The notes: a model not told the origin generated them from the sequence alone. 8,583 bases of DNA from Pseudomonadota bacterium (GCA_005772945.1 SXIE01000421.1:1-8583); one strand, 5' to 3'; positions 1 through 6,621 are shown, counted from the stretch's first letter. Numbers and translations are program-made.

Positions 1-2
1 GC

Positions 3-110
3 CTCATCGCGCTCGCCCGCGCGCGCCCCGACCTCGGCCCGCGCGGCCCGGCGCGCGATCCCTACGGCTACTGGCCCGGCGCACCCTGGCCCGAATTCCA
101 CGCGCGCTGA
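3..110 (+). CDS. C-terminal end of an unidentified protein (5' end outside window)
   Basis: An open frame enters from the left edge and stops at TGA 108-110, giving the last 35 residues of a protein. I do not recognise it. Coding status rests on third-position bias: 32 of 35 codons end in G or C, as in the other core genes, and the other two forward frames show no such bias. The tail is rich in Pro, Gly, Arg and aromatic residues and ends in PWPEFHAR, with no visible domain. It converges on the cyclase gene with a 22-base gap that holds only a GC alternation and no clear terminator. The frame could be chance in such GC-rich DNA. Confidence 0.5.
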   Translation, partial: LIALARARPDLGPRGPARDPYGYWPGAPWPEFHAR

Positions 111-132
111 CGCCTCCGCGCGCGCGAACGTC

Positions 133-1857
133 TCAATGCGTGCGACGGCCGGCGCGCGGCCGGTCAACCGAAACCGCATGCGCCGCCGGCGGCGAGAACT
201 CGTCGGTCCCGACGTGGTCCTCCGAGGGCTCGACCTGCTCGGCCAGATCGCCCTCGGCGGTGGTGGTCGCGAACATCTCGGCGACCAAGATCGACCAGGG
301 CACGACGGGCTGCGAGATCCCCTTGAGCTGCAGCGGCTCGCGGCGCGTCCCGGCGACCGCACCCGGCGCCGCCGTCCACACCGCGTCGGACACCAGGATC
401 TCCCCGGGCGACGCGGCCGCACACAGGCGACTCGCCGTGTTCACGGTCGGCCCGATCGCGGTGTACGACATCGTCTTGCTCGACCCGACACAGCCCGCGA
501 TCGCCATGCCCTTGTCGATGCCGATGCCTGTCCAGATCGGCGTCTTGCCGTCGAGACGGCGCAGCGAGTTGAGCCGCGAGACCGCCTGCTGCATCTCGAC
601 CGCGCAGCGCAGCGACTTCTCGGCCGCATCGGGATCGGCCACCGGCGCGCCCCAGATCGCCATGAGCCCATCGCCCAGGAACTTGTCGAGCGTGCCCTCG
701 TGCTCGAACACCACGTCGACCAGCAGCTCGAAATACTCGTTGAGGAGGCTCGTGACCCCGTGCGGCGAGATCTGCTCGGCCAGCTGCGTGAAGCCGCGGA
801 TGTCGGTGAAGAGGACGACGCAGTCGCGCAGCTCGCCGCCCTTCTGGATCTGGATGTCGCCCTTGACCACCCGCTCGACCAGGTTCGGCGACATCATCTT
901 CTCGAGCTTCTGCCGCGTCAGCGCCTCGCGCTCGATACGCTCGACCAGGCGCGAGTTCTCGATCGCGATGGCGGCCTGCAGCGCCGCGGCCTGCAGCATC
1001 CCGAGGTCCTTCTCGGTGAAGGCGTTCGCGACGACCAGGGAGTCGAGGTGGATGACGCCGATGACACTTGCATCGCGCGCCAAGAGTGGCACGCACATCG
1101 TCGAGCGGATCCCCTGGATGATGACCGACTGCGCGCGCTGGAAGCGGTCGTCCATCTGCGCATCACGCGTGAGGACGGCCGCGCGCTCGGTCAGGACCTT
1201 GTTGAGGATCGTCTGCGAGAGCTGGATCGACTCGTCGCCCTCGTCCTGCCCGCGGGCCCGCACGGCGCGCGGCTGAAGTTGGTTCTCGGCGTCGCCGAGG
1301 AGGATGACGCCGCGATCGGCTTTGAAGAGCGTGAAGAGGTGATCGAGGATCCGCGGGAGCAGGACCTCGAGCCGCACGTCGAAGGCGATCTCGCGATGGA
1401 GGCGGCTCGCGAGGCGCAGCTTCTCGTAGTCGCGCTTGAGCGTCTCGACCGACGCGATCAGATCGACCGGCAGGAACTCCTCGGCCGACTCGCGGTAAAG
1501 CGAGCCCTGGATCGATGACTCGAGCCCCGATCCGATCGTCACGTTGTGCTCGGTGGTCGAGCGGCGATCGCCGCGATTGACGAACACCAGGTGGGTCGTG
1601 CCGACCTTGACGCGGTCATTGTTCGCGATCTTGACGCGGCCGCGCACGCGCTCGCCGTTGACCCAGGTGCCGTTGCGACTGTCGAGGTCGCGCAGGTACC
1701 ACTCGCCCGCGAGCTGCTCGATGACGAGGTGCTCTTTGGAGACGAGCGGGTCCATCACCTGGACGTCTTGGTCGGGGTGGCGACCGAGCGCATTGCTCCG
1801 CTCGAGCTCGAGCTCGCGGAACCGTCCCCCGGAAAGCTGCACAATCAGCTTGGGCAT
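133..1857 (-). CDS. FHA-GAF-class III adenylate cyclase
   Basis: This is a cytoplasmic signalling enzyme predicted to make cAMP from ATP. Residue numbers count from ATG 1857 (574 aa). Residues 2-94 form an FHA phosphothreonine-binding domain (GRHPDQD, SKEH and RNGTWVNG motifs). Residues about 160-302 form a GAF sensor domain. A short helical linker (LEKMMSPNLVERVV) precedes the class III catalytic domain at about 345-528. Both metal aspartates are present (D352 in FTDIRGFT, D396 in FLGDG). The base-selecting pair is K392 and T466, and transition-state residues N473 and R477 lie in TVNTASR. A Thr in place of the usual Asp is typical of class IIIb adenylate cyclases, several of which respond to bicarbonate. 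The last 45 residues are acidic and probably disordered. An in-frame GTG at 1866 is rejected because it lies inside the Shine-Dalgarno sequence AAGGTG. The gene follows prmC by 49 bases and is probably the last gene of the operon. The FHA partner and GAF ligand cannot be told from sequence. Confidence 0.93.
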   Translation of the reverse strand: MPKLIVQLSGGRFRELELERSNALGRHPDQDVQVMDPLVSKEHLVIEQLAGEWYLRDLDSRNGTWVNGERVRGRVKIANNDRVKVGTTHLVFVNRGDRRSTTEHNVTIGSGLESSIQGSLYRESAEEFLPVDLIASVETLKRDYEKLRLASRLHREIAFDVRLEVLLPRILDHLFTLFKADRGVILLGDAENQLQPRAVRARGQDEGDESIQLSQTILNKVLTERAAVLTRDAQMDDRFQRAQSVIIQGIRSTMCVPLLARDASVIGVIHLDSLVVANAFTEKDLGMLQAAALQAAIAIENSRLVERIEREALTRQKLEKMMSPNLVERVVKGDIQIQKGGELRDCVVLFTDIRGFTQLAEQISPHGVTSLLNEYFELLVDVVFEHEGTLDKFLGDGLMAIWGAPVADPDAAEKSLRCAVEMQQAVSRLNSLRRLDGKTPIWTGIGIDKGMAIAGCVGSSKTMSYTAIGPTVNTASRLCAAASPGEILVSDAVWTAAPGAVAGTRREPLQLKGISQPVVPWSILVAEMFATTTAEGDLAEQVEPSEDHVGTDEFSPPAAHAVSVDRPRAGRRTH

Positions 1858-1863
1858 CGAGCG

Positions 1864-1869
1864 CACCTT
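1864..1869 (-). promoter_or_regulatory. Ribosome binding site deciding the cyclase start
   Basis: On the minus strand the bases read AAGGTG, six bases before ATG 1855-1857. Its last three bases are the GTG that would give a three-residue longer protein. The ATG, which starts MPKLIVQL directly at the first FHA strand, is therefore the better start. Confidence 0.6.
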
Positions 1870-1906
1870 AACAAGAAAGAGCCAACGCGAGTAGTGTTCC
1901 GCTCGC

Positions 1907-2815
1907 TCACGGGTGTGCCCCGGTCCCGACGACGATGCGGGCGAGGCCTGCGTAGTCGGCGCGGACGCGCACCGCGCCGAAGTGGGGCACCATCAGGGCC
2001 TGGGTCGCGTGCGCCTGCGGGGCGTCGCCGATCTCGAGCAGCAGGCCCCCGCCGGGAGCGAGCACGTCGGGGCGCGCGGCGTCCGCCACGAGTGCGCGGA
2101 CGACGTCGAGCCCGTCGGGGCCGGCGAGCAGCGCGACCGTGGGCTCGGACTGGCGCACGTGGCGGGGAAGTGCCTCGAAGTCCGCCGCGCGGATATACGG
2201 CGGGTTGGAGCAGACGAGATCGAACGGGGCTCCGGCAAGCGCGGCCAGGGGCGCGAGGCCGTCGGCGCGAACGACATGGACGCGCTCGGCGACGCCGTGG
2301 CGCGCGGCGTTGCGCGCGGCGTAGGCGAGCGGCGCGTCGGCGATGTCGCCGGCCCAGAGCTCGGCCTGGGGCAGCTCCTTGGCGAGCGCGACGGCGATGG
2401 CCCCCGAGCCGGTGCCCACGTCGGCGATGCGCAGCGGGCGACCGGCGAGGTGGGGCGCGAGCGCCTTGGCGATCACCAGCGCCTCTTCGACGAGGCACTC
2501 GGTCTCGGGGCGCGGCACGAGGATGCCGCTGCCGACCTCGAAGGCGAGCGACCAGAACTCCTTGACGCCCAGGATGTAGGCGACCGGCTCGTGCCGCCCG
2601 CGCCGCTTCACGAGCTCGCGAAAGCGCGCGACCTCGTCGGTCGTGAGCGGGCGATCGTAGTTCACGTACAGCCCGACGCGGTTCGTGCCGATGGCGTGCG
2701 CGAGGAGGAGCTCCGCCTCGAGGCGCGCGTCGTCGACCGCGTACTTCTTGAAGTGCTCGGCGGTCACGCGGATGAACTCGAGGATCGTCTGCGGACCCGA
2801 CTCCGGCGCCGTCAT
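1907..2815 (-). CDS. prmC: Peptide chain release factor N5-glutamine methyltransferase PrmC (HemK)
   Basis: PrmC methylates the glutamine of the GGQ motif in release factors RF1 and RF2 using S-adenosylmethionine, which speeds translation termination. With the ATG start the protein is 302 aa, within the usual range. The N-terminal part (about 8-80) is the helical release-factor-binding domain. The family signature LVPRPETE is at 99-106, the SAM-binding loop DVGTGSGAIAVALA at 132-145, and the catalytic NPPYI, which binds the substrate glutamine, at 204-208. GTG 2821 would also be in frame, but ATG 2815 forms an ATGA overlap with the thiE stop and has GGAGG seven bases upstream, so I chose it. 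Overlap with thiE implies translational coupling. The cyclase gene lies downstream on the same strand. The PRPETE and NPPYI combination makes the assignment secure. Confidence 0.96.
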   Translation of the reverse strand: MTAPESGPQTILEFIRVTAEHFKKYAVDDARLEAELLLAHAIGTNRVGLYVNYDRPLTTDEVARFRELVKRRGRHEPVAYILGVKEFWSLAFEVGSGILVPRPETECLVEEALVIAKALAPHLAGRPLRIADVGTGSGAIAVALAKELPQAELWAGDIADAPLAYAARNAARHGVAERVHVVRADGLAPLAALAGAPFDLVCSNPPYIRAADFEALPRHVRQSEPTVALLAGPDGLDVVRALVADAARPDVLAPGGGLLLEIGDAPQAHATQALMVPHFGAVRVRADYAGLARIVVGTGAHP

Positions 2816-3555
2816 GCCCACGCCTCCATGAGCCGACGGGCCCGCACCGCGAGTCCGGCCAGGCCATCGCCGGCGAGATCGCCGATGACGGCGGCGGCGG
2901 TCGCTCCGGCTGCGTGAACGGCGGTCACATTCAGGTGGGGGATGCCGCCGATCGCCACGACCGGGCGCGCTCGGGCGGCGCCGCGCGCGAGGTCACAGGC
3001 GGCGGCGAGACCGACGAGGCCGACGGTCGGCGCGGGATCGGCCTTGCTCTGGGTGCCGAAGACCGGACCGAAGCCGACGAGATCGACCGCGTCGTCGGCG
3101 AGGGCCTCGGCGAGCTGCGCGCGGGTGTGGGTCGAGAGGCCGATCGGGGCGTCGGGGCCGACGATCGCGCGGACCTCGGCGGGCGGCAAGTCGGTCTGGC
3201 CGACGTGGACGCCGATCGCGAGCGCTCCGTGCTGCGCCGTCACGCGCGCGGCGACCAGGGCCGCGAGATCCGCGCGGTCGTTGACGAAGAGGCAGCCGTC
3301 CCAGCCGATCGCCATGAGCGCATCGACGACCGCGAGGTGGACCGCCAGCGCGTCGGCGTCGCCAAGCGACTCTTTGAGGCGCACCTGCAGAACGCGAACG
3401 CCGAGCGCGGCCAGCGTCACCGCGGCCGCCGGGATTTCGCTCGCGAAGAGCGCGAAGCGCTTGCCCGCGACGACGTCCTCGGGCGCCAGCGCGGCGTCCG
3501 TCAGGATCGGATAGAGCCCCGTGACGCGGCCCGTCGACAGTTCACGCCGGTGCAT
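2812..3555 (-). CDS. thiE: Thiamine-phosphate synthase ThiE
   Basis: ThiE joins hydroxymethylpyrimidine diphosphate to the thiazole phosphate to make thiamine monophosphate in the cytoplasm. The 247-residue protein shows the TIM-barrel motifs in order: QVRLK (57-61), VNDRADLA (91-98), GVHVGQTDLP (115-124), GLSTHT (139-144), GFGPVFGTQSK (161-171) and the phosphate-binding AIGGI (201-205). The pyrophosphate- and Mg-binding residues of active ThiE (the R and K of QVRLK, the ND pair, the Asp of GQTD, K171) are kept, which argues against the inactive-type relative TenI. The N-terminus is about 20 residues longer than in compact family members. ATG 3555 has GAGG six bases upstream and overlaps the end of rimI by 14 bases. 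No other thiamine gene is in the window, so its placement in a translation-related operon is unexplained. Confidence 0.93.
   Translation of the reverse strand: MHRRELSTGRVTGLYPILTDAALAPEDVVAGKRFALFASEIPAAAVTLAALGVRVLQVRLKESLGDADALAVHLAVVDALMAIGWDGCLFVNDRADLAALVAARVTAQHGALAIGVHVGQTDLPPAEVRAIVGPDAPIGLSTHTRAQLAEALADDAVDLVGFGPVFGTQSKADPAPTVGLVGLAAACDLARGAARARPVVAIGGIPHLNVTAVHAAGATAAAVIGDLAGDGLAGLAVRARRLMEAWA
2823..2827 (-). promoter_or_regulatory. Ribosome binding site deciding the prmC start
   Basis: A strong GGAGG on the minus strand lies seven bases before ATG 2813-2815 but only one base before the alternative GTG 2819-2821. It sits inside the last codons of thiE, consistent with coupled translation. 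Confidence 0.65.
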
Positions 3556-4030
3556 GCGCGACCTCGGGCGGGACGAGCGCGCGCTCCATCACCAGCGCGT
3601 CCTCGTCGTTGTCTTGGTAGTAGCGGGCGCGCACCGCCACGACGGCGAAGCCGAGCGCCGCGTAGAGCGCGACCGCGGCCGCGTTCGAGCGGCGCACCTC
3701 GAGCGTGACGAGGCGCGCGCCCGCGGTCTCGGCGGTCGTGACGACCTGCGCGACGAGCTGGCGCCCGAGCCCTTGGCCGCGCCGATCGGGGCGCACGGCG
3801 ACGTTCAGGAGCTGCGCCTCGCCAGCGAGTACCCAGAAGACGAGGTTCGCGACGATCGCGCCGACGGAACCGGAGGCGCCAGACGCGGGCTCGCGCAGGA
3901 CCAAGCAATGCGCGAACGGCCGCGCGAGCTCGGCGCGAAACGCGTCCGCCGACCAGGGGCGCGGAAACGAGGCCGCCTCGATGGCGACGACCTCCGCCAG
4001 ATCCACCTCGCGCATCGCCTCGACGTTCAA
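3542..4030 (-). CDS. rimI: Ribosomal-protein-alanine N-acetyltransferase RimI (GNAT family)
   Basis: RimI transfers acetyl from acetyl-CoA to the N-terminal amine of ribosomal protein S18 in E. coli, and related enzymes act on other proteins. From the proposed TTG start the protein is 162 aa, close to the family length. It has the GNAT acetyl-CoA loop RRGQGLG (83-89), preceded by the strand LLNVAVRP. The RimI-type segment LEVRRSNAAAVALYAALGF (110-128) holds the probable catalytic E111 and Y123. The C-terminal ARYYQDNDEDALVMER resembles the RimI hallmark before the last strand. The frame is open to an ATG at 4075, but TTG 4028-4030 overlaps the engB stop as TTGA and has GAGG seven bases upstream. 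The internal ATG 4015 has GAGG only two bases away. Coupling to engB is therefore likely. The substrate is inferred from the family only. Confidence 0.88.
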   Translation of the reverse strand: MNVEAMREVDLAEVVAIEAASFPRPWSADAFRAELARPFAHCLVLREPASGASGSVGAIVANLVFWVLAGEAQLLNVAVRPDRRGQGLGRQLVAQVVTTAETAGARLVTLEVRRSNAAAVALYAALGFAVVAVRARYYQDNDEDALVMERALVPPEVAHAPA

Positions 4031-4692
4031 GGCGCGGCCTCGGAGGCCGGCGGCGAGCGCAGATCGACGCCGCACGCCGCCAGGATCGTCCGCCAGATCG
4101 CGTCACGTCCGTCGCGGCTGAGCGACGAGAACGCGATGACGTCGCTCGGGTGCATGAAGAGGAGCTCGGCGGTCTTGCGGCGGCGCAGCTCGAGGTCCGA
4201 CTTGCTGACCTTGTCGGCCTTGGTGAGGACCCCCAGGCACGGGCGGCCGGTCTGGCGGAACCACAGCAGGAGCTCTTGCTCCTCCTTCTCGGGCAGGCGG
4301 CGGGCGTCGGTCAGGAGCAGGGTCAGCTTGAGCTGCGGGCGATCGAGGAGGTAGGCCTGGATCGTCTCGCCCCAGGACTGGACCTCGGCGAGCGACCCGC
4401 GCGCGAAGCCGAAGCCCGGCAGATCGACGAACATCATCGCGCGCTGCACCTCGAAGAAATTGAGGAGGCGCGTGCGCCCGGGCGTGTTCGACACGCGCGC
4501 GAGCTGCCGGCGATTGCAGAGCGTATTGAGCAGCGTCGACTTCCCGACGTTCGAGCGGCCGCACATGGCGACCTCGGGCAGCGACGTGGCGGGCGCCTCG
4601 GCCAGCTTGCTCGCGGACTTCACGAAGTCCACGTGCCCGGGGAAGCCTTCGGGCAGGAATGCGGGCGGGAGTTCGAGGGGCGAGCGGGCCAT
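4027..4692 (-). CDS. engB: Ribosome biogenesis GTP-binding protein EngB (YsxC/YihA)
   Basis: EngB is a small TRAFAC-class GTPase needed for large-subunit ribosome assembly. All G motifs are visible in the 221-residue protein: G1 GRSNVGKS (45-52), the G2 region NTPGRT (69-74), G3 DLPG followed by FGFA (90-97), G4 TKAD (157-160) and G5 FSS (188-190). The SNTPGRT and DLPGFGFA sequences are specific to this family. The frame stays open to ATG 4815, but the added 41 residues are Arg/Pro-rich and unlike the family. ATG 4692 (MARSPLELPP) has an AGGG eight bases upstream and gives a normal length. This is the first gene of the minus-strand block, next to the divergent intergenic region that should hold the operon promoter. 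Its stop overlaps the TTG start of rimI. Confidence 0.95.
   Translation of the reverse strand: MARSPLELPPAFLPEGFPGHVDFVKSASKLAEAPATSLPEVAMCGRSNVGKSTLLNTLCNRRQLARVSNTPGRTRLLNFFEVQRAMMFVDLPGFGFARGSLAEVQSWGETIQAYLLDRPQLKLTLLLTDARRLPEKEEQELLLWFRQTGRPCLGVLTKADKVSKSDLELRRRKTAELLFMHPSDVIAFSSLSRDGRDAIWRTILAACGVDLRSPPASEAAP
4038..4041 (-). promoter_or_regulatory. Ribosome binding site supporting a TTG start for rimI
   Basis: GAGG on the minus strand lies seven bases before TTG 4028-4030 and inside the last codons of engB. No comparably spaced site serves ATG 4075 or ATG 4015 as well. The motif is short, so support is moderate. Confidence 0.4.
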
Positions 4693-4783
4693 CGCGCGAG
4701 CCCTAACACATCGCGGCGCGGGCCCCAACCTTCGCGGGCGCCGCATGCCCGAAGCGGCTCGGCGGGCGCCTGGGGGGCGGCTC

Positions 4784-4798
4784 TGACGCGACGCGTCA
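4784..4798. promoter_or_regulatory. Perfect 7-1-7 inverted repeat, possible operator
   Basis: The bases TGACGCG-A-CGCGTCA form a perfect inverted repeat with one central base. It lies in the 198-base gap between the divergent engB and lipoprotein genes, about 92 bases from each start. Its position and dyad symmetry suit a site for a dimeric regulator, but I cannot name one. It does not match the CRP consensus TGTGA-N6-TCACA. Short GC palindromes arise readily at this base composition. Confidence 0.35.
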
Positions 4799-4803
4799 CG
4801 AGG

Positions 4804-4831
4804 CTTTTCTTGCATCGATCATATCTGATAG
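4804..4831. promoter_or_regulatory. AT-rich patch, candidate promoter region for the divergent genes
   Basis: This is the only clearly AT-rich stretch in the divergent intergenic region and starts five bases after the inverted repeat. On the minus strand it contains TATGAT (4818-4823), one base from the TATAAT consensus, about 125 bases upstream of engB. No convincing -35 element is seen at 16-18 bases on either strand. The plus-strand TTGCAT (4810-4815) lacks a matching -10. The promoter call therefore rests on position and composition. Confidence 0.3.
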
Positions 4832-4890
4832 GGTCCCGTGCCCCACGCGGGAACGCGCGGGGAACTGCCAACAGCGACGAGGGTGTGACG

Positions 4891-6597
4891 ATGCGAGCCA
4901 ACGGGAACGCGACGACGGGTCTATGTCTGTGGGTGGCTCTGGGTGCGGCCGTCGGGGCCTGCGGCTCGGACGACAAGGACGGGCTCGCCGACGTGGTGGC
5001 CGGCAACGAGACGGCCGGCGACGTGACGGACCTCGACGGGATCCTGGCGGACACGGCCGACTCGAACGCGACCGACACGGAGGCGCCCGAGGTCGAGGTC
5101 GTCGACACGTACGTCCCGCAGCCGGGCGAGTTCGGCTACGGCTGCACGGCCAACGACGAGTGCCACAGCGGCTGGTGCATTCAGACGGCGGACGGGCGGC
5201 AGTGTACGCGCACGTGCTCGTCGGAGTGCCCGGACGGCTACGACTGCCGCGAGGCGCCGGGGACCGACGCGGTGTTCGTATGCCTGCCGCGCTACCTGCA
5301 TTTGTGCGAGCCGTGCCGCGAGACCGTCGAGTGCAACGAGGTCGGCGAGACGGGCAACTACTGCATCTCGCGCGGCGAGGACGGCCGCTTCTGCGGCGTG
5401 GGGTGCCTGGGCGGGACGTGCCCCGAGGGGTACGCGTGCGAGGCGGTCGAGGTCGGCGGCGGCACGACGGCGCTGCAGTGCGTGCCTGCGAATGGCGAGG
5501 CGTGCGAGTGCTCGACGTACGCGACGCAGCTTCAGAAGCCGACGACGTGCTTCGTGGAGAACGTGAACGGCAAATGCGAGGGGACGCGTTTCTGCATCCA
5601 GAGTGGGCTCTCGAGCTGCGACGCGGCGACGCCGTTTCCCGAGAGTTGCAACCAACTCGACGACAACTGCAACGGGCAGACGGACGAGTTCCCGCCGGAC
5701 TACGTCTGCCAGATCACGAACGAATTCGGACACTGCCCGGGCAAGGGGACCTGCACCGACGGGAACGAGGCGTGCGTCGGAACGGCGCCCGCTCCCGACC
5801 TCTGCGACGGGATCGACAACGATTGCAACGGCGAGACGGACGACGGCGAGTGCGACGACCTGAACCCGTGCACGACCGACAGCTGCGACCCGAACTCGGG
5901 TAAGTGCCTGCACGCGAACGACAACACGAAGCTGTGCGACGACGGCAGTGTGTGCACGCAGATGGACAAGTGCCAGGACGGGACGTGCAAGGGATTCAAC
6001 CCGCTTCCGTGCGGCAACGCGAACCCGTGCGAGACATGGCAGTGCGACCCGACCATCGGCTGCCTGTCGGAGTTCAACACGGCGTCGTGCGAGGACGGGA
6101 ATCCGTGCACGGTGAACGACAAGTGCAACCAGGGCGTGTGCGTCTCGGGCGGGCCGAACCCGTGCAACGACCACAACGAGTGCACGACGGACGCGTGCGT
6201 GGCTGGGACCGGATGTACGCATAACGGGCTCGTGAACGGGACCGGGTGCCAGATGGCAGGTCTCGGGCAATGCCAGAGGAGCGAGTGCCAGAACAGCACC
6301 TGCGTGCCCAAGCCGATTACGAGCGGCCCTGGTTCGTGCGCCATTGGCTCGGGCGAATGCTCGGCGGGGCATTGTGCGGCCGGGACCTGCCAGCACGATT
6401 CGGGCGGGAACTGTGGCCCCGTCGAAGCGTGCCCGCCGTGCCTCGACGCCATTTCTTGCTTCATCTGTCCCCCCGAACTGAACGGAAAGTGCAACGCCGG
6501 CGGCGAGTGCATTCCAGACTTTACCGGTGTCACCTGCAGTGCTTCATGCCCCCAAGGGCAGCTCAAGATCTGCGGGGTCTGCATCCCGTATCAGTGA
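4891..6597 (+). CDS. Cys-rich outer lipoprotein with MopE-like DxDNDCNG motifs
   Basis: This is a predicted secreted lipoprotein of 568 aa with no assignable enzymatic role. The signal peptide has a hydrophobic core LCLWVALGAAVGAC with lipobox VGAC and lipidated C24, though its n-region carries only one Arg. Residues 25-75 are a Cys-free Asp/Glu/Thr-rich spacer. From 85 to the end there are about 70 cysteines. Two motifs, ESCNQLDDNCNGQTDE (251-266) and DLCDGIDNDCNGETDDG (303-319), match the repeat called MopE-like or putative metal-binding in myxobacterial proteins. Two modules of about 45 residues follow (324-368 and 378-421, pattern NPC-CDP-GCL-CxDGxxCTxxDKCxxGxC), then a decaying third. 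ATG 4891 was chosen for GAGGG seven bases upstream and the signal peptide. The frame extends upstream only as antisense to engB. Many cysteines imply disulfides, hence an extracytoplasmic site. The gene diverges from the engB operon and converges with another Cys-rich gene. Confidence 0.85.
   Translation: MRANGNATTGLCLWVALGAAVGACGSDDKDGLADVVAGNETAGDVTDLDGILADTADSNATDTEAPEVEVVDTYVPQPGEFGYGCTANDECHSGWCIQTADGRQCTRTCSSECPDGYDCREAPGTDAVFVCLPRYLHLCEPCRETVECNEVGETGNYCISRGEDGRFCGVGCLGGTCPEGYACEAVEVGGGTTALQCVPANGEACECSTYATQLQKPTTCFVENVNGKCEGTRFCIQSGLSSCDAATPFPESCNQLDDNCNGQTDEFPPDYVCQITNEFGHCPGKGTCTDGNEACVGTAPAPDLCDGIDNDCNGETDDGECDDLNPCTTDSCDPNSGKCLHANDNTKLCDDGSVCTQMDKCQDGTCKGFNPLPCGNANPCETWQCDPTIGCLSEFNTASCEDGNPCTVNDKCNQGVCVSGGPNPCNDHNECTTDACVAGTGCTHNGLVNGTGCQMAGLGQCQRSECQNSTCVPKPITSGPGSCAIGSGECSAGHCAAGTCQHDSGGNCGPVEACPPCLDAISCFICPPELNGKCNAGGECIPDFTGVTCSASCPQGQLKICGVCIPYQ
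5641..5840 (+). repeat. Two MopE-like metal-binding-type motifs within the lipoprotein
   Basis: The segment encodes two copies of a C-x-x-x-D-[DN]-[DN]-C-N-G-[QE]-T-D-[ED] motif, spaced 52 residues apart. The acidic and Asn positions around a central Cys-Asn-Gly resemble both the copper-associated repeat of MopE-type proteins and EF-loop-like calcium sites. Which metal, if any, binds cannot be told from sequence. Confidence 0.65.
5860..6153 (+). repeat. Tandem 45-residue Cys-rich modules within the lipoprotein
   Basis: Two adjacent protein-level repeats (residues 324-368 and 378-421) share NPC, CDP, a C after Gly, CxDGxxCT, and DKCxxGxC in the same order and at nearly the same spacing. A third, weaker copy follows to about residue 471. 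DNA identity between copies is low to moderate, so the duplication is old or kept only at protein level. Confidence 0.7.
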
Positions 6598-6601
6598 CCA
6601 C

Positions 6602-6615
6602 CCATCGCGCGATGG
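6602..6615. terminator. Palindrome between convergent genes, possible bidirectional terminator
   Basis: CCATCGCGCGATGG is a perfect 14-base palindrome between the two stop codons at 6597 and 6622. It can fold as a five-base stem with a GCGC loop. An alternative stem, GACCA (6596-6600) with TGGTC (6613-6617), overlaps it. There is no T tract on either side, so intrinsic termination is uncertain; the 24-base gap leaves little other room for a terminator. Confidence 0.3.
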
Positions 6616-6621
6616 TCGCCG

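Larger units (their letters stand above)
4693..4890. other. Divergent intergenic region
   Basis: This 198-base gap separates engB from the lipoprotein gene and must hold promoters for both if each is transcribed from here. It contains the 4784-4798 inverted repeat, the AT-rich patch after it, two copies of GGCGCC (4737-4742 and 4765-4770), and the lipoprotein ribosome site GAGGG (4879-4883). No small gene was recognised in it. Confidence 0.7.

Noticed and set aside
136..1518. Long forward-strand frame (460 codons) antisense to the cyclase
   Set aside because: It is Arg/Asp/Leu-rich with no domain, lies wholly opposite a gene with complete FHA, GAF and cyclase motifs, and is the expected by-product of few stop codons in very GC-rich DNA.
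4693..4815. N-terminal extension of EngB to ATG 4815
   Set aside because: The extra 41 residues are Arg/Pro-rich and not family-like. They would cover the inverted repeat, and ATG 4692 gives a normal family length.
4150..4890. Upstream extension of the lipoprotein frame
   Set aside because: The extension is mostly antisense to engB. The signal peptide, lipobox and ribosome site all place the start at 4891.
4881..4893. TGTGACG before the lipoprotein start as a CRP-type half site
   Set aside because: Only one half resembles TGTGA, no TCACA partner lies at the right spacing, and it overlaps the ribosome site region.
5700..6584. Minus-strand frame of 294 codons rich in His, Ser, Pro and Trp with a recurring VHGFxSSH pattern
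   Set aside because: The pattern is the antisense image of the Cys-rich repeats on the plus strand. There is no ribosome site or domain, and the plus frame has a signal peptide and known motifs.
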